The notes under the pieces: generated by a model | Database searches by the model: none | The model's input: only the letters and a program-made list of their open reading frames with translations | Told to the model about the DNA's origin: nothing | Assembly: GCF_029892105.1 (NCBI RefSeq) | Contig: NZ_JARZAJ010000006.1 | Location: 204,254-268,253 of the forward strand | Direction of reading: 5' to 3' | Length of the DNA: 64,000 nt | DNA from: Kitasatospora sp. GP82 | GTDB taxonomy: Bacteria; Actinomycetota; Actinomycetes; Streptomycetales; Streptomycetaceae | Program-made: the position numbers and the translations under genes | Shown here: one piece after another, positions 9,277-17,775 of the stretch | How positions within the stretch are numbered: position 1 is the stretch's first letter | Layout of the letters: the number at the start of each line of letters is the position of its first letter

Positions 9277-11888
9277 ACCGCCTCACCCAGAAGTCCCAGG
9301 AAGCCCTCCAGGAAGCGCAGAGCGTCGCGGTGCGTCTGGGCCAGAACCAGGTCGACGGCGAACACCTGCTGCTGGCCCTGCTCGACCAGCAGGACGGCCT
9401 GACGCCCCGGCTGTTCGAGCAGGCCGGCGCCGACCCGGCCGTGTTGCGCGCCGCCGTCCGGGCCGACCTTGCCAAACGCCCGCGCACCACCGGTCCCGGC
9501 GCCACACCCGGCCAGGTGACGGTCACCCAGCGCCTCGCCCGGCTCCTCGACACGGCCGAACAGGAGGCCAAACGGCTCAAGGACGAGTACGTCTCGACCG
9601 AGCACCTGGTGCTCGCCCTGGTGGACGAGGGCTCGGCCACCGGCGCCGGGCGCCGACTGGCGGAGCACGGGATCACCAGGGACACCTTCCTGAGCGCCCT
9701 CACCCGGGTGCGCGGCAACCAGCGGGTCACCTCCGCCAACCCGGAGGCCGCCTACGAGGCGCTGGAGAAGTACGGCCGCGACCTCGTGGCCGAAGCCCGC
9801 ACCGGCCGCCTCGACCCGGTGATCGGCCGCGACGCCGAGATCCGCCGGGTGATCCAGATCCTCAGCCGCAAGACCAAGAACAACCCGGTGCTGATCGGCG
9901 AACCCGGCGTCGGCAAGACCGCCATCGTAGAGGGCCTGGCCCAGCGGATCGTGCGCGGCGACGTCCCCGAAGGGCTGCGCGACAAGACCGTGTTCGCCCT
10001 GGACATGGGATCGCTGGTCGCCGGCGCCAAGTACCGCGGTGAGTTCGAGGAACGGCTCAAGGCCGTACTGGCCGAGGTCAAGGGAGCCGAGGGACGCATC
10101 CTGCTCTTCGTGGACGAGCTGCACACCGTCGTCGGCGCGGGCGCCGCCGAGGGCGCGATGGACGCCGGCAACATGCTCAAGCCGATGCTGGCCCGCGGCG
10201 AGTTGCACATGATCGGCGCCACCACCCTGGACGAGTACCGCAAACACATCGAGTCCGACGCCGCCCTCGAACGCCGGTTCCAGATCGTCCTGGTCGACGA
10301 GCCGAGCGTGGAGGACACGATCTCCATCCTGCGTGGCATCCGCGAGCGCCTGGAGGTCTTCCACGGCGTCAAGATCCAGGACGGCGCGCTGGTCGCCGCC
10401 GCGACCCTCAGTCACCGCTACATCAGCGACCGCTTCCTCCCCGACAAGGCCATCGACCTGGTGGACGAGGCCTGCGCAAGGTTGCGCACCGAGATCGACT
10501 CGATGCCCGCCGAGCTCGACGAACTCACCCGCCGGGCAACCCGGTTGGAGATCGAGGAGGCGGCGCTCGCCCAGGAGACCGACCCGGCCAGCCGCGCCCG
10601 CCTGGCGGACCTGCGGCGCGAACTCGCCGACTTGCGAGGCGAGTTGGACTCCAAGCACGCCCAGTGGGAGGCCGAACGCCAGGCCATCCGCCGCGTCCAG
10701 GAACTGCGCCAGGAGCTGGAACGCGCCCGGCAGGAGGCCGAGGAGGCCGAACGCGCCTACGACCTCAACCGCGCCGCCCAGCTGCGCTACGGCACCATCA
10801 GCGAACTGGAGCGCCGCCTGGACGCCGAGGAGGAGCAACTCGCCGCCAAGCAGGGCGAGAACCGACTGCTGCGCGAGGTGGTCACGGCCGACGAGATCGC
10901 CGAGATCGTCTCCGCCTGGACCGGCATCCCGGTCAGCCGGTTGCAGGAAGGCGAACGGCAGAAGCTGCTCCGCCTGGACGAGATCCTGCGCCAGCGGGTG
11001 ATCGGACAGGACGAGGCCGTCCAACTGGTCGCCGACGCGGTGATCCGGGCCCGCTCGGGCGTGCGCGACCCGCGCCGGCCGATCGGCTCCTTCATCTTCC
11101 TCGGCCCCACCGGCGTCGGGAAGACCGAACTCGCCAAGACCCTCGCCGCCGCGCTGTTCGACAGCGAGAACAACATGGTCCGCCTCGACATGAGCGAGTA
11201 CCAGGAGCGGCACACCGTCAGCCGTCTCGTCGGTGCACCCCCCGGATACGTCGGGTACGAGGAGGGTGGCCAGCTCACCGAGGCCGTACGTCGCAAGCCC
11301 TACTCCGTCGTCCTCTTCGACGAGATCGAAAAGGCCCACGCCGATGTCTTCAACACCCTGCTCCAGGTGTTGGACGACGGTCGGATCACCGACTCCCAGG
11401 GCCGCACAGTCGACTTCCGCAACACCGTCGTCATCATGACCTCCAACATCGGGTCGCAGTACCTGATCCAGGACGCCACCGCCGGCGGCGAGATCAAACC
11501 CGAGGTGCGGGATCTCGTGATGGGTGAACTCAGCCGGCACTTCCGCCCCGAGTTCCTCAACCGCGTCGACGACATCGTGCTCTTCCACCCGCTCGGCCTC
11601 GCCGAGATCGAGCGCATCGTCGACCTGCTGCTGGAAGACCTGCGCAAGCGCCTCGGCGAGCAGCGGATCTCCCTCGTCCTCACCGAGGAGGCCCGCCACC
11701 TGATCGCCGCAGAGGGCTACGACCCGGTCTACGGCGCCCGGCCGCTGCGCCGCTTCATCTCGCACGAGGTCGAGACGAAGATCGGACGGGCACTGCTCGC
11801 CGGCGACGTCCACGAGGGCGTGACCATCGTCGTCGACGCCCGGGACGGCGAACTGGTCGTCAGCTTCCAGGACGAACCGCAGGAGTAG
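9267..11888 (+). CDS. clpB: ATP-dependent disaggregase ClpB
   Basis: Hexameric AAA+ disaggregase (873 residues) that works with DnaK to rescue aggregated protein. The start is ATG 9267 ([14 protein letters not shown]). Domains: Clp_N repeats (1-145), AAA-1 with [13 protein letters not shown], the ClpB-specific coiled-coil middle domain (~400-520), AAA-2 with [15 protein letters not shown], arginine fingers, and a D2-small C-terminus. The middle domain identifies ClpB as opposed to ClpC or ClpA, and there is no ClpP-binding loop signature. It overlaps the cbpM-like gene by 10 bases and is followed after 2 bases by a thioredoxin gene, so chaperone and redox functions are expected to be co-expressed. 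Confidence 0.96.
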   Translation: MDMNRLTQKSQEALQEAQSVAVRLGQNQVDGEHLLLALLDQQDGLTPRLFEQAGADPAVLRAAVRADLAKRPRTTGPGATPGQVTVTQRLARLLDTAEQEAKRLKDEYVSTEHLVLALVDEGSATGAGRRLAEHGITRDTFLSALTRVRGNQRVTSANPEAAYEALEKYGRDLVAEARTGRLDPVIGRDAEIRRVIQILSRKTKNNPVLIGEPGVGKTAIVEGLAQRIVRGDVPEGLRDKTVFALDMGSLVAGAKYRGEFEERLKAVLAEVKGAEGRILLFVDELHTVVGAGAAEGAMDAGNMLKPMLARGELHMIGATTLDEYRKHIESDAALERRFQIVLVDEPSVEDTISILRGIRERLEVFHGVKIQDGALVAAATLSHRYISDRFLPDKAIDLVDEACARLRTEIDSMPAELDELTRRATRLEIEEAALAQETDPASRARLADLRRELADLRGELDSKHAQWEAERQAIRRVQELRQELERARQEAEEAERAYDLNRAAQLRYGTISELERRLDAEEEQLAAKQGENRLLREVVTADEIAEIVSAWTGIPVSRLQEGERQKLLRLDEILRQRVIGQDEAVQLVADAVIRARSGVRDPRRPIGSFIFLGPTGVGKTELAKTLAAALFDSENNMVRLDMSEYQERHTVSRLVGAPPGYVGYEEGGQLTEAVRRKPYSVVLFDEIEKAHADVFNTLLQVLDDGRITDSQGRTVDFRNTVVIMTSNIGSQYLIQDATAGGEIKPEVRDLVMGELSRHFRPEFLNRVDDIVLFHPLGLAEIERIVDLLLEDLRKRLGEQRISLVLTEEARHLIAAEGYDPVYGARPLRRFISHEVETKIGRALLAGDVHEGVTIVVDARDGELVVSFQDEPQE

Positions 11889-11890
11889 CC

Positions 11891-12337
11891 ATGAGTGCCA
11901 CGACCACCGTCCGCTGCACCAACTGCGGAAAGGCCAACCGCCTCCCCGCCGCCGCACAGGGCCGCCCCAGGTGCGGCAACTGCCAGACCCCGCTGCCCTG
12001 GATCACCGAAGCCGGCGACAACGACTTCGCCGCCGTCGTCGAGCAGGCCGGACTGCCCGTCCTGGTGGACCTCTGGGCGACCTGGTGCGGCCCCTGCCGG
12101 ATGGTCAGCCCCGCCCTGGAACAGGTCGCGACCGAACTGGCCGGGCGGATCAAACTCGTCAAGGTCGACATCGACAGGTCGCTCGCCCTGGCCCAGCGCT
12201 TCGAGGTCCAGGCCGTGCCCACCCTGCTGGTCCTCGACCACGGCCGGCCCGTCGCCCGCCAGGCCGGAGCCGCCCCCGCCCCGGCGCTGCGCCAGTGGGT
12301 GGAGAAGGCCCTGGCGGACAGCGCCCAAGCCGCCTGA
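11891..12337 (+). CDS. trxC: Thioredoxin 2-type protein with zinc ribbon
   Basis: A 148-residue cytosolic thiol-disulphide oxidoreductase. The N-terminus has a zinc ribbon of two Cys pairs (CTNCGKAN and CGNCQ, residues about 9-35), the feature of TrxC/Trx2. The thioredoxin fold follows with active site WCGPC (about residue 62) and the cis-Pro loop VPTLLV. It starts 2 bases after clpB. In enterobacteria Trx2 is oxidative-stress induced, and its place in a chaperone operon fits repair of oxidised, misfolded protein. Its natural partner, a thioredoxin reductase, is encoded two genes downstream but is damaged. Confidence 0.92.
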   Translation: MSATTTVRCTNCGKANRLPAAAQGRPRCGNCQTPLPWITEAGDNDFAAVVEQAGLPVLVDLWATWCGPCRMVSPALEQVATELAGRIKLVKVDIDRSLALAQRFEVQAVPTLLVLDHGRPVARQAGAAPAPALRQWVEKALADSAQAA

Positions 12338-12390
12338 CAGTGAGGATGTGACGTGGTGATGTTGCCGGACCGTTCGCGCCGGAGGCTGCG

Positions 12391-12654
12391 ATGAACGTCC
12401 TGCCCGACCCCCATCTCTCGCTGGTACGCCCCGTCACCCCCAGGACCCCGCAGGGCTGCGAGGGCTGCCTGCGCCTGGGGGCGACCTGGCTCCATCTGCG
12501 GCTCTGCCTCACCTGCGGGCACGTCGGATGCTGCGACTCATCCCCGATGCGGCATACCCGCGGCCATGCCGCGACCGTCGGTCACCCCATCGTGCAGTCT
12601 TTCGAGCCGGGTGAGGACTGGCGCTGGTGCTACGTCCACGAGGCCATGGCCTGA
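12391..12654 (+). CDS. UBP-type zinc-finger protein
   Basis: An 87-residue protein that is almost entirely a ubiquitin-hydrolase-type (UBP) zinc finger: CEGCLRLG, then CLTCGHVGCC, then SPMRHTRGHAATVGHPI and a Trp/Tyr-rich end (EDWRWCYVHEAM). The ordered Cys and His residues can bind zinc. Stand-alone UBP fingers are common in actinobacteria, often beside thioredoxin reductase-like genes; their ligand is not established, since these bacteria lack ubiquitin. It lies 53 bases after the thioredoxin gene and 11 bases before the CNB-reductase gene. Its placement supports a redox or stress accessory role. Confidence 0.88.
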   Translation: MNVLPDPHLSLVRPVTPRTPQGCEGCLRLGATWLHLRLCLTCGHVGCCDSSPMRHTRGHAATVGHPIVQSFEPGEDWRWCYVHEAMA

Positions 12655-12665
12655 AGGAGTCACGC

Positions 12666-13535
12666 GTGACCACCGACCAACCCACACCCGCGCCGACACC
12701 GGACCCCTACGGCGCCTTCCCGCGATTGACTGACGATCAGATCGCTGTCCTGAGCGCCAGCGGGCAGCGGCGGCAGGTCCGCGAAGGTGATCTGCTCTAC
12801 CGGGAGGGCGAGCCCAGCCGGGAGTTCTTCGTGGTCTTGAGTGGCACGGTCGCCGTGGTCGAAGGTCACGGCGAGCAGGAGAAAACGCTCCAACTGCACG
12901 GCCCCGGGTCCTTCCTCGGCGAGCTCGGCCTGGCCGCCACGCTCTGGGAGGCCAGGGCCTGCCGCCTGGACCCGGTGGCCGTCGTCGGCGGCGGCAACTC
13001 CGCCGGCCAGGCCGCGCTCTTCCTGGCAGCCCAGTCGCCCACCGTCCACCTGTTGGTCCGCGGCGGCGACCTCGCTGCCGGCATGTCCCGCTACCTGGTC
13101 GACCGGATCACCCAGCACCCCAGGATCGAGGTCATGCTGCACACCGAGGTCCAGGAAGTCACCGGCACCGATCGGGTCGAGTCGGTTGTGGTCCGGGACA
13201 AGCGCTCCGGCGGACAGCGCGCGCTGGAGGTGCACGCCCTGTTCGTCTTCATCGGCGCGCCCCCGCACCTCCTGGCTCGTCGGCACCATCCGCCTCGACC
13301 CGCACGGCTCGATCCCCACCGGACAGGCCTGGCCGGCGCTGCCCCCGCAGAACTCTGGCACCACCTCGCTCGCACCCCGTTCGCCCTGGAGACCGACCGC
13401 CCCGGAATCCTCGCCGCCGACGACGTCCGCAGCGGCTCGGTCAAGCGGGTGGCCTCGGCGGTCGGCGAAGGCTCGATGGCCGTCCGCCTGGTCCACGAGC
13501 ACCTCAGAGAGGTGGGATCACCCGGAATCCGCTGA
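12666..13535 (+). pseudogene. CNB-domain/thioredoxin-reductase fusion with large internal deletion
   Basis: The family is a cyclic-nucleotide-binding (CNB) domain followed by a thioredoxin-reductase-like flavoprotein, usually about 550 residues. From GTG 12666 this frame gives only 289. Residues 1-90 are the first part of the CNB fold (REGDLLYREGEPSREFFVVL to GELGLA). At about 12936 it jumps directly to the reductase NADPH domain (ATLWEARACR, then VVGGGNSAGQAALFL). The rest of the CNB domain, the FAD-binding GxGxxG, and the redox or flavin-proximal centre are missing, joined in frame. At 13257-13325 the expected TSWLVGTIRLDPHGSIPTG is in another frame, flanked by two compensating shifts. The end (GILAADDVRSGSVKRVASAV) is normal. 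It cannot bind FAD in the usual way and is probably a pseudogene. Confidence 0.8.
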
Positions 13536-13570
13536 CACCCACTCACCCACCGTAAGAGAAGGTGAATCGC

Positions 13571-14020
13571 ATGCCCGTCATGGGAATTGCCAAGTTCGAA
13601 CACTTCTTCAGAGCCGCAGCCGGCCTCGACGTCAGCAAGAACGACCTCAAGCGCTACAACGACTTCGTGGACGCCAAACTCTACGACCTCTTCGTCATCG
13701 GCACGGCCAACGCCAAGGCCAACGACCAGGACATCATCCAGCCTCAGGACCTCCCCATCACCAAGGGCCTGCAGGAGAGCATCCACACCTTCAAGAAACT
13801 GGACGAGGAGATCGAGCTGCGCCCCCTGCTCGACCAGATCGCCGCCCGCCCCGCCCTCGGGATGGACGCCTCCGAGGAGACCGAAGCCCGGCTGCCACTG
13901 CTCGCCGGCGGACTCAGCGTCGCCCTCGGCCGCGCCCTCAAGACGATCGCCCCGGAAACCCGCCGTCCCGCCACCGAGCAGTGGGACCAAGCCTTCGAAC
14001 TCTTCGACCTCCTGATCTGA
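13571..14020 (+). CDS. DUF1931 histone-fold family protein
   Basis: A 149-residue DUF1931 protein. Family structures show a doubled histone-like fold; DNA binding has been suggested but the role is not settled. Recognisable stretches are MGIAKFEHFFRAAAGLDV, KRYNDFVDAKLYDL, and DIIQPQDLPITKGLQESIH, with a second helical repeat in the C-terminal half. ATG 13571 is preferred over the GTG at 13562 because the AAGGTGA stretch then serves as ribosome site. It starts 35 bases after the damaged CNB-reductase gene and ends the stress operon, so co-induction with the chaperones is likely. Confidence 0.85.
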   Translation: MPVMGIAKFEHFFRAAAGLDVSKNDLKRYNDFVDAKLYDLFVIGTANAKANDQDIIQPQDLPITKGLQESIHTFKKLDEEIELRPLLDQIAARPALGMDASEETEARLPLLAGGLSVALGRALKTIAPETRRPATEQWDQAFELFDLLI

Positions 14021-14260
14021 ACGCCGGAAAATGCATGGACGGAGCAATGCCGGTGAGGTAGCTAGGACCGAGGTCTTGGAGCCCTGGTCGACCAGGGCCT
14101 TGCGGAGGTGGCCGCGCCGCACCGCGGGCCCCGGCCGTACGGCCAGGACTGATCCGCGGTCAGGTGGCTCGGCGGTCGGCCCGGAGCCTGTGAGCTGCGG
14201 GTTGGGTCGCTCTGCCGCAGTGAGGGTACAGTCACAGTCAGTGCTGATCCTGGGGGTGCG

Positions 14261-14755
14261 GTGACAGGGCTAGAGATCGCGGTGGGGTATCTGTTCGCGT
14301 GGGCGGTGCGCAAGTCCAAGCGGGTGGCCGACCGGGCGGACGCGGAGGTCGACCGGGGGCTGGATGCGGGGATGGACAAGCTCCACGACCTGGTCAGCCA
14401 CAAGCTGGGGCAGGACCCGGCGCTGCACAAACTGACCGAGGAAGCCGAAGCGGGCCAGGCGCAGCCCAGTGACCGCACCCGGCAGCGCGTGCAGCTCGCG
14501 CTGGAAGACGCAGCAGAGCAGGACCCCGGCTTCGCCGAAGCCCTGGAGCGGGCAGTGAAGCACCTGCAGGCCCAGACCCCCACCGCCGGTGGGGTGTCGG
14601 CGGGAGACGGCGGTCAGGCCGTGGGCGGGAACGTGGACATCAGCGCCGATCACGGTGCAGTTGCCGCGTGGACCATTACGGGCAACGTCACCCTCGGTGG
14701 CCCGGCGCAGCCGGGGGCGGGAAACCCTCCCGAGCCGGGTCCGCCCCAGGGCTGA
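14261..14755 (+). CDS. Small companion protein of the NACHT NTPase
   Basis: A 164-residue protein from GTG 14261. Residues 1-105 are highly charged and helical (AVRKSKRVADRADAEVDRGL; TRQRVQLALEDAAEQDPGF), and the C-terminal part (about 120-150) is a Gly-rich beta-like motif, GGNVDISADHGAVAAWTITG. The same type of motif (STSITADHGSIAADTAW) occurs near the N-terminus of the NTPase encoded next. The 3' end overlaps the most upstream ATG of that gene. Similar short genes precede conflict-system NTPases in streptomycetes (family impression). No catalytic motif is visible. It may be a sensor, adaptor or effector partner. Confidence 0.6.
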   Translation: MTGLEIAVGYLFAWAVRKSKRVADRADAEVDRGLDAGMDKLHDLVSHKLGQDPALHKLTEEAEAGQAQPSDRTRQRVQLALEDAAEQDPGFAEALERAVKHLQAQTPTAGGVSAGDGGQAVGGNVDISADHGAVAAWTITGNVTLGGPAQPGAGNPPEPGPPQG

Positions 14756-17754
14756 GCGTACCCGGCACCCCGCAGAGCCCTTCCGAACCTGGTCGAAGCA
14801 CCAGCATCACCGCCGACCACGGCAGCATCGCCGCCGATACCGCGTGGATCAACATCTACCCCCCGCCTCCGACTGGCGACAGGCACGGGAAGGTGGTGAG
14901 CGTGCCGCTTGGTGAGGTCACGGATGCGTATGCGGTTGAGCACCTCGGAGTGCGGCAAAGCACCGCCACAGCCAGCGACAACACCGGCGTGCTGCCGCCC
15001 TACATCCGCCGGAACCACGACGAGGCACTGGAAAGTGCCGTACAGGAGGCGCAGACCCGCAGGGTCATGCGCGTACTGGTCGGCGGCCCCGGCTGCGGCA
15101 AGACGCGAGCGCTCTTGATGTCGCTGCGCTCCCTGCAATCGGAGCCGAAGTGGCGGCTGTGGCACCCCCGCTCTGCCGAGCAACTCCGCGACACGCTCGC
15201 GCAGGACCAGGTGGCGCCGTACACCGTGATCTGGCTGAACGAGTCCGACCGCTACCTCCTCGCAGAACCGGGCGAGAAGGCCGGCGAAGAACTGCGCCGC
15301 CTCCTCGCCGAGGGCCCCAGGCCGGTACTTGTACTCGGGACCCTGCGGACCGACTACCACCACCAGCTGACCGCCCGCCCCACTCCCGCAGCCCCTGACC
15401 TCCATGCCCAGGCCCGCGAACTACTGGCCGGCCGGTGCATCACCGTCCGGGACGAATTCAGCGATGACGACCTGCAACGGGCAGCAAGGCATGCCACCGC
15501 TGACGGAAGGCTGGCCGAGGCACTGCGGCACGGTGGGCGGCGGATCACCCAGTACCTGGCCGGTGGCCCCACCGAAGCCTTGAACGAGCCCCCGCCGGAG
15601 CCGCCATCGGACAGCGCGCCATGGCTGCAGGAAGCGGCCAAAGGACTTGCCGTAAAGGTGTATCAGCAGTGGAACACCGAGTGGGAGCGGCGACGTCTGC
15701 ACCTTTCTTCTTCCTCGCTTGCCGTGCGCTTCCACAACGCCGCCACAGGTCGCTTCGACCACTGGGCCAAGATCCGCAAGGCCCCGCCCGGGATGGACCC
15801 ACCGCCCCTCAAGCTGGCCGACCAGTTCGAGAAGATCGTGGATGTGTACAAGTCCGTCCCGTCCGGTCGGCTGGTGGTGCTCGGTGAGGCAGGGGCGGGC
15901 AAGACGGTCCTGGCCCTTCGCTTCGTCCTCGGCTTGCTGCACCCCCCGAACCCCGACCGCGGCGACCACGTACCAGTGATCTTCAGCTTCGGTTCGTGGG
16001 ACCCGACCGCCACCTCGCTGCGCGACTGGATGTGCAGCCAACTGGTGCGCGACTACCCCGACCTGGCAGCTCCAGCCGCGGATGGAAGGAGCCTGGCCCG
16101 CGCCCTGGTCGACGCGGACCGGATCCTGCCCGTACTCGACGGGTTCGACGAGATCGCAAGCGACCTACGGGATGAGGCGCTCCAAGTACTCAGCGACACC
16201 AGCATGCCACTGCTGCTCACCAGCCGCCCCAAGGAGTACGGCCAGGCACGGAATGTGCTCAGCGCCGCCGCCGGCATTCAACTGGACGACCTCGCCCCGC
16301 GCGACTTCGCCGACTACCTGCGCCGCGCCAGCCAACCGGCCGCAGGCGGAGACCTGCACAGCACCGTATGGGAACCGGTCCTCGCCCGGCTGAGGGAACA
16401 GCCGCGCAGCCCGGGCGCGGAGAACGTCGCCGTGGCGCTGGCCACTCCGCTGATGGTCACCCTGGCCCGCACCGTCTACAGCGACACTCCCGGACGCAAA
16501 CCGCAGGACCCGCAGGACCCGCAGGACCTGCTGGACACCGGCCGGTTCCCGACCCCCGAAGACGTGCAGAGCCATCTACTGGCCGCATTCGTCCCCGCCG
16601 CCTACCGCCGCCCCCTGCCGGCCCGCTCAGGGGGCCGGCGCCGCCGCCGGCGGCGGAGCTGGCCCCCTGAGCGGGCCGAGCACTGGCTCGGCTACCTGGC
16701 CCGGCACCTCGTCCAGCGCGAGAAGCACGACCTCGCCTGGTGGGAACTGGGCACCACCATGAGCCTGCCGTCGCGCACGCTCCTCATCGGGTTCCTCGCG
16801 GCACTGGCCTTCGGGGTCACGACCGCGATCGGGAACCTACCCGTGGACCTGGTCGCGACCTCGCACGGGCTCGGGTTCGCGCTCGTGCGGGCACTCGTGG
16901 TCGGGCTCCTGCACGGCCTGGCGGCCGGAACGGTCTGCGGGCTCGTGTACTGGTTCGCGTCCAGACACGAGGACCTCAAGCCGTCGCCGGTACGCCTGCG
17001 GATCCGCGGCGGGACCGGCAAGGCTCCGGGCAGGGTCCTGCGCGGGTTCGTGATCGGTCTGGGGGCCGGGCTCACGGCGGCGCTCGGACTGGTACTCATC
17101 GACCGGGTCGTGGTCGCCGCGCTCGGCCTCGACGACGGTCTCGGGGACGGGATCTGGGGCGCGCTCCTGTTCGTTCCCGGTCTCGGTATCGGGGCCGGGC
17201 TCGTGCTCGGGCTCACCGCCCTGCTGGAAGCTCCCATAGCGCCCGAATCCGCCGTCCGGCCCACCGACGTGCTGGACACGAACCGCAGGAACGTGGTTGG
17301 CCGTCTGCTTGTGTGGGCGCTCGTGTTCGGCCCCGTGCCCGGGTTCATCGACGGACTCACGCACGGGCCGGTGCGCGGAATCGAGTTCGGGCTCGTGTTC
17401 GGGCTCGAGGGCGCGTTCGCCGGCGGGCTCGGGTACGGGCTCGTCCTGACCGCCTGGGGCCAGTGGGCGGCCCTGTGCCGCATCTGGCTGCCGCTGACCG
17501 GGCGGCTGCCGTGGGCACTGGTCGCCTTCCTGGACGACGCCCACGAACGAGGGGTGCTGCGCCAGGCCGGCGCGGTGTATCAGTTCCGCCACGCTCGGGT
17601 CGAGGACCGCCTGAGCCGCGTCTTCCAGGAACGTGACGAACCTCGCCGACCGAGTTCGCCAGACACGGCCAGTGCGGCACCTGGCCCGCGACCAGGGGAC
17701 CGTCTCACTCCCGGGGATACGCGACAGTCGCCTACCACTGCGAATCACGACTGA
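14668..17754 (+). CDS. Two-NTPase NACHT protein with C-terminal membrane domain
   Basis: A 1028-residue protein. Residues 35-60 carry the ADHG beta motif shared with the upstream gene. Residues ~135-300 are a first NTPase with P-loop GGPGCGKTRAL and a WLNE acidic motif. Residues ~400-560 form a NACHT domain: P-loop GEAGAGKTVLAL, Walker B LPVLDGFDEIA, and SRPKEY sensor. Around residue 655 is a basic [11 protein letters not shown] stretch encoded by a perfect hairpin. From ~700 to ~965 there are six or more Gly-rich hydrophobic segments, then a soluble end (LPWALVAFLDDAHERGVLR, YQFRHARVEDRLS) typical of streptomycete NACHT membrane proteins. STAND NTPases act as sensors of phage or stress and often kill the cell through a membrane effector; that role is inferred here. 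Start is uncertain: ATG 14668 or GTG 14893. Confidence 0.78.
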   Translation: MDHYGQRHPRWPGAAGGGKPSRAGSAPGLSVPGTPQSPSEPGRSTSITADHGSIAADTAWINIYPPPPTGDRHGKVVSVPLGEVTDAYAVEHLGVRQSTATASDNTGVLPPYIRRNHDEALESAVQEAQTRRVMRVLVGGPGCGKTRALLMSLRSLQSEPKWRLWHPRSAEQLRDTLAQDQVAPYTVIWLNESDRYLLAEPGEKAGEELRRLLAEGPRPVLVLGTLRTDYHHQLTARPTPAAPDLHAQARELLAGRCITVRDEFSDDDLQRAARHATADGRLAEALRHGGRRITQYLAGGPTEALNEPPPEPPSDSAPWLQEAAKGLAVKVYQQWNTEWERRRLHLSSSSLAVRFHNAATGRFDHWAKIRKAPPGMDPPPLKLADQFEKIVDVYKSVPSGRLVVLGEAGAGKTVLALRFVLGLLHPPNPDRGDHVPVIFSFGSWDPTATSLRDWMCSQLVRDYPDLAAPAADGRSLARALVDADRILPVLDGFDEIASDLRDEALQVLSDTSMPLLLTSRPKEYGQARNVLSAAAGIQLDDLAPRDFADYLRRASQPAAGGDLHSTVWEPVLARLREQPRSPGAENVAVALATPLMVTLARTVYSDTPGRKPQDPQDPQDLLDTGRFPTPEDVQSHLLAAFVPAAYRRPLPARSGGRRRRRRRSWPPERAEHWLGYLARHLVQREKHDLAWWELGTTMSLPSRTLLIGFLAALAFGVTTAIGNLPVDLVATSHGLGFALVRALVVGLLHGLAAGTVCGLVYWFASRHEDLKPSPVRLRIRGGTGKAPGRVLRGFVIGLGAGLTAALGLVLIDRVVVAALGLDDGLGDGIWGALLFVPGLGIGAGLVLGLTALLEAPIAPESAVRPTDVLDTNRRNVVGRLLVWALVFGPVPGFIDGLTHGPVRGIEFGLVFGLEGAFAGGLGYGLVLTAWGQWAALCRIWLPLTGRLPWALVAFLDDAHERGVLRQAGAVYQFRHARVEDRLSRVFQERDEPRRPSSPDTASAAPGPRPGDRLTPGDTRQSPTTANHD
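16619..16678. repeat. Perfect 18-bp inverted repeat inside the NACHT gene
   Basis: Arms at 16619-16636 and 16661-16678 are exact reverse complements (GGCCCGCTCAGGGGGCC and its mirror, plus one outer C-G pair). The 24-base centre is itself GCC/GGC-rich and can extend the stem. It lies in the coding region between the NACHT ATPase and membrane domains and encodes the polyarginine stretch. It could be a hairpin insertion, a small mobile repeat, or a cause of local mutation or transcription pausing. No duplicate elsewhere in the window was noticed. Confidence 0.8.
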
Positions 17755-17775
17755 AAAGCCGATGGAAGGTGGATC

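Noticed and set aside
9168..11957. 929-residue reading frame antisense to clpB
   Set aside because: It has the Gly/Val/Asp composition expected when the third-codon GC bias of clpB is read in reverse, no family motif and no ribosome site.
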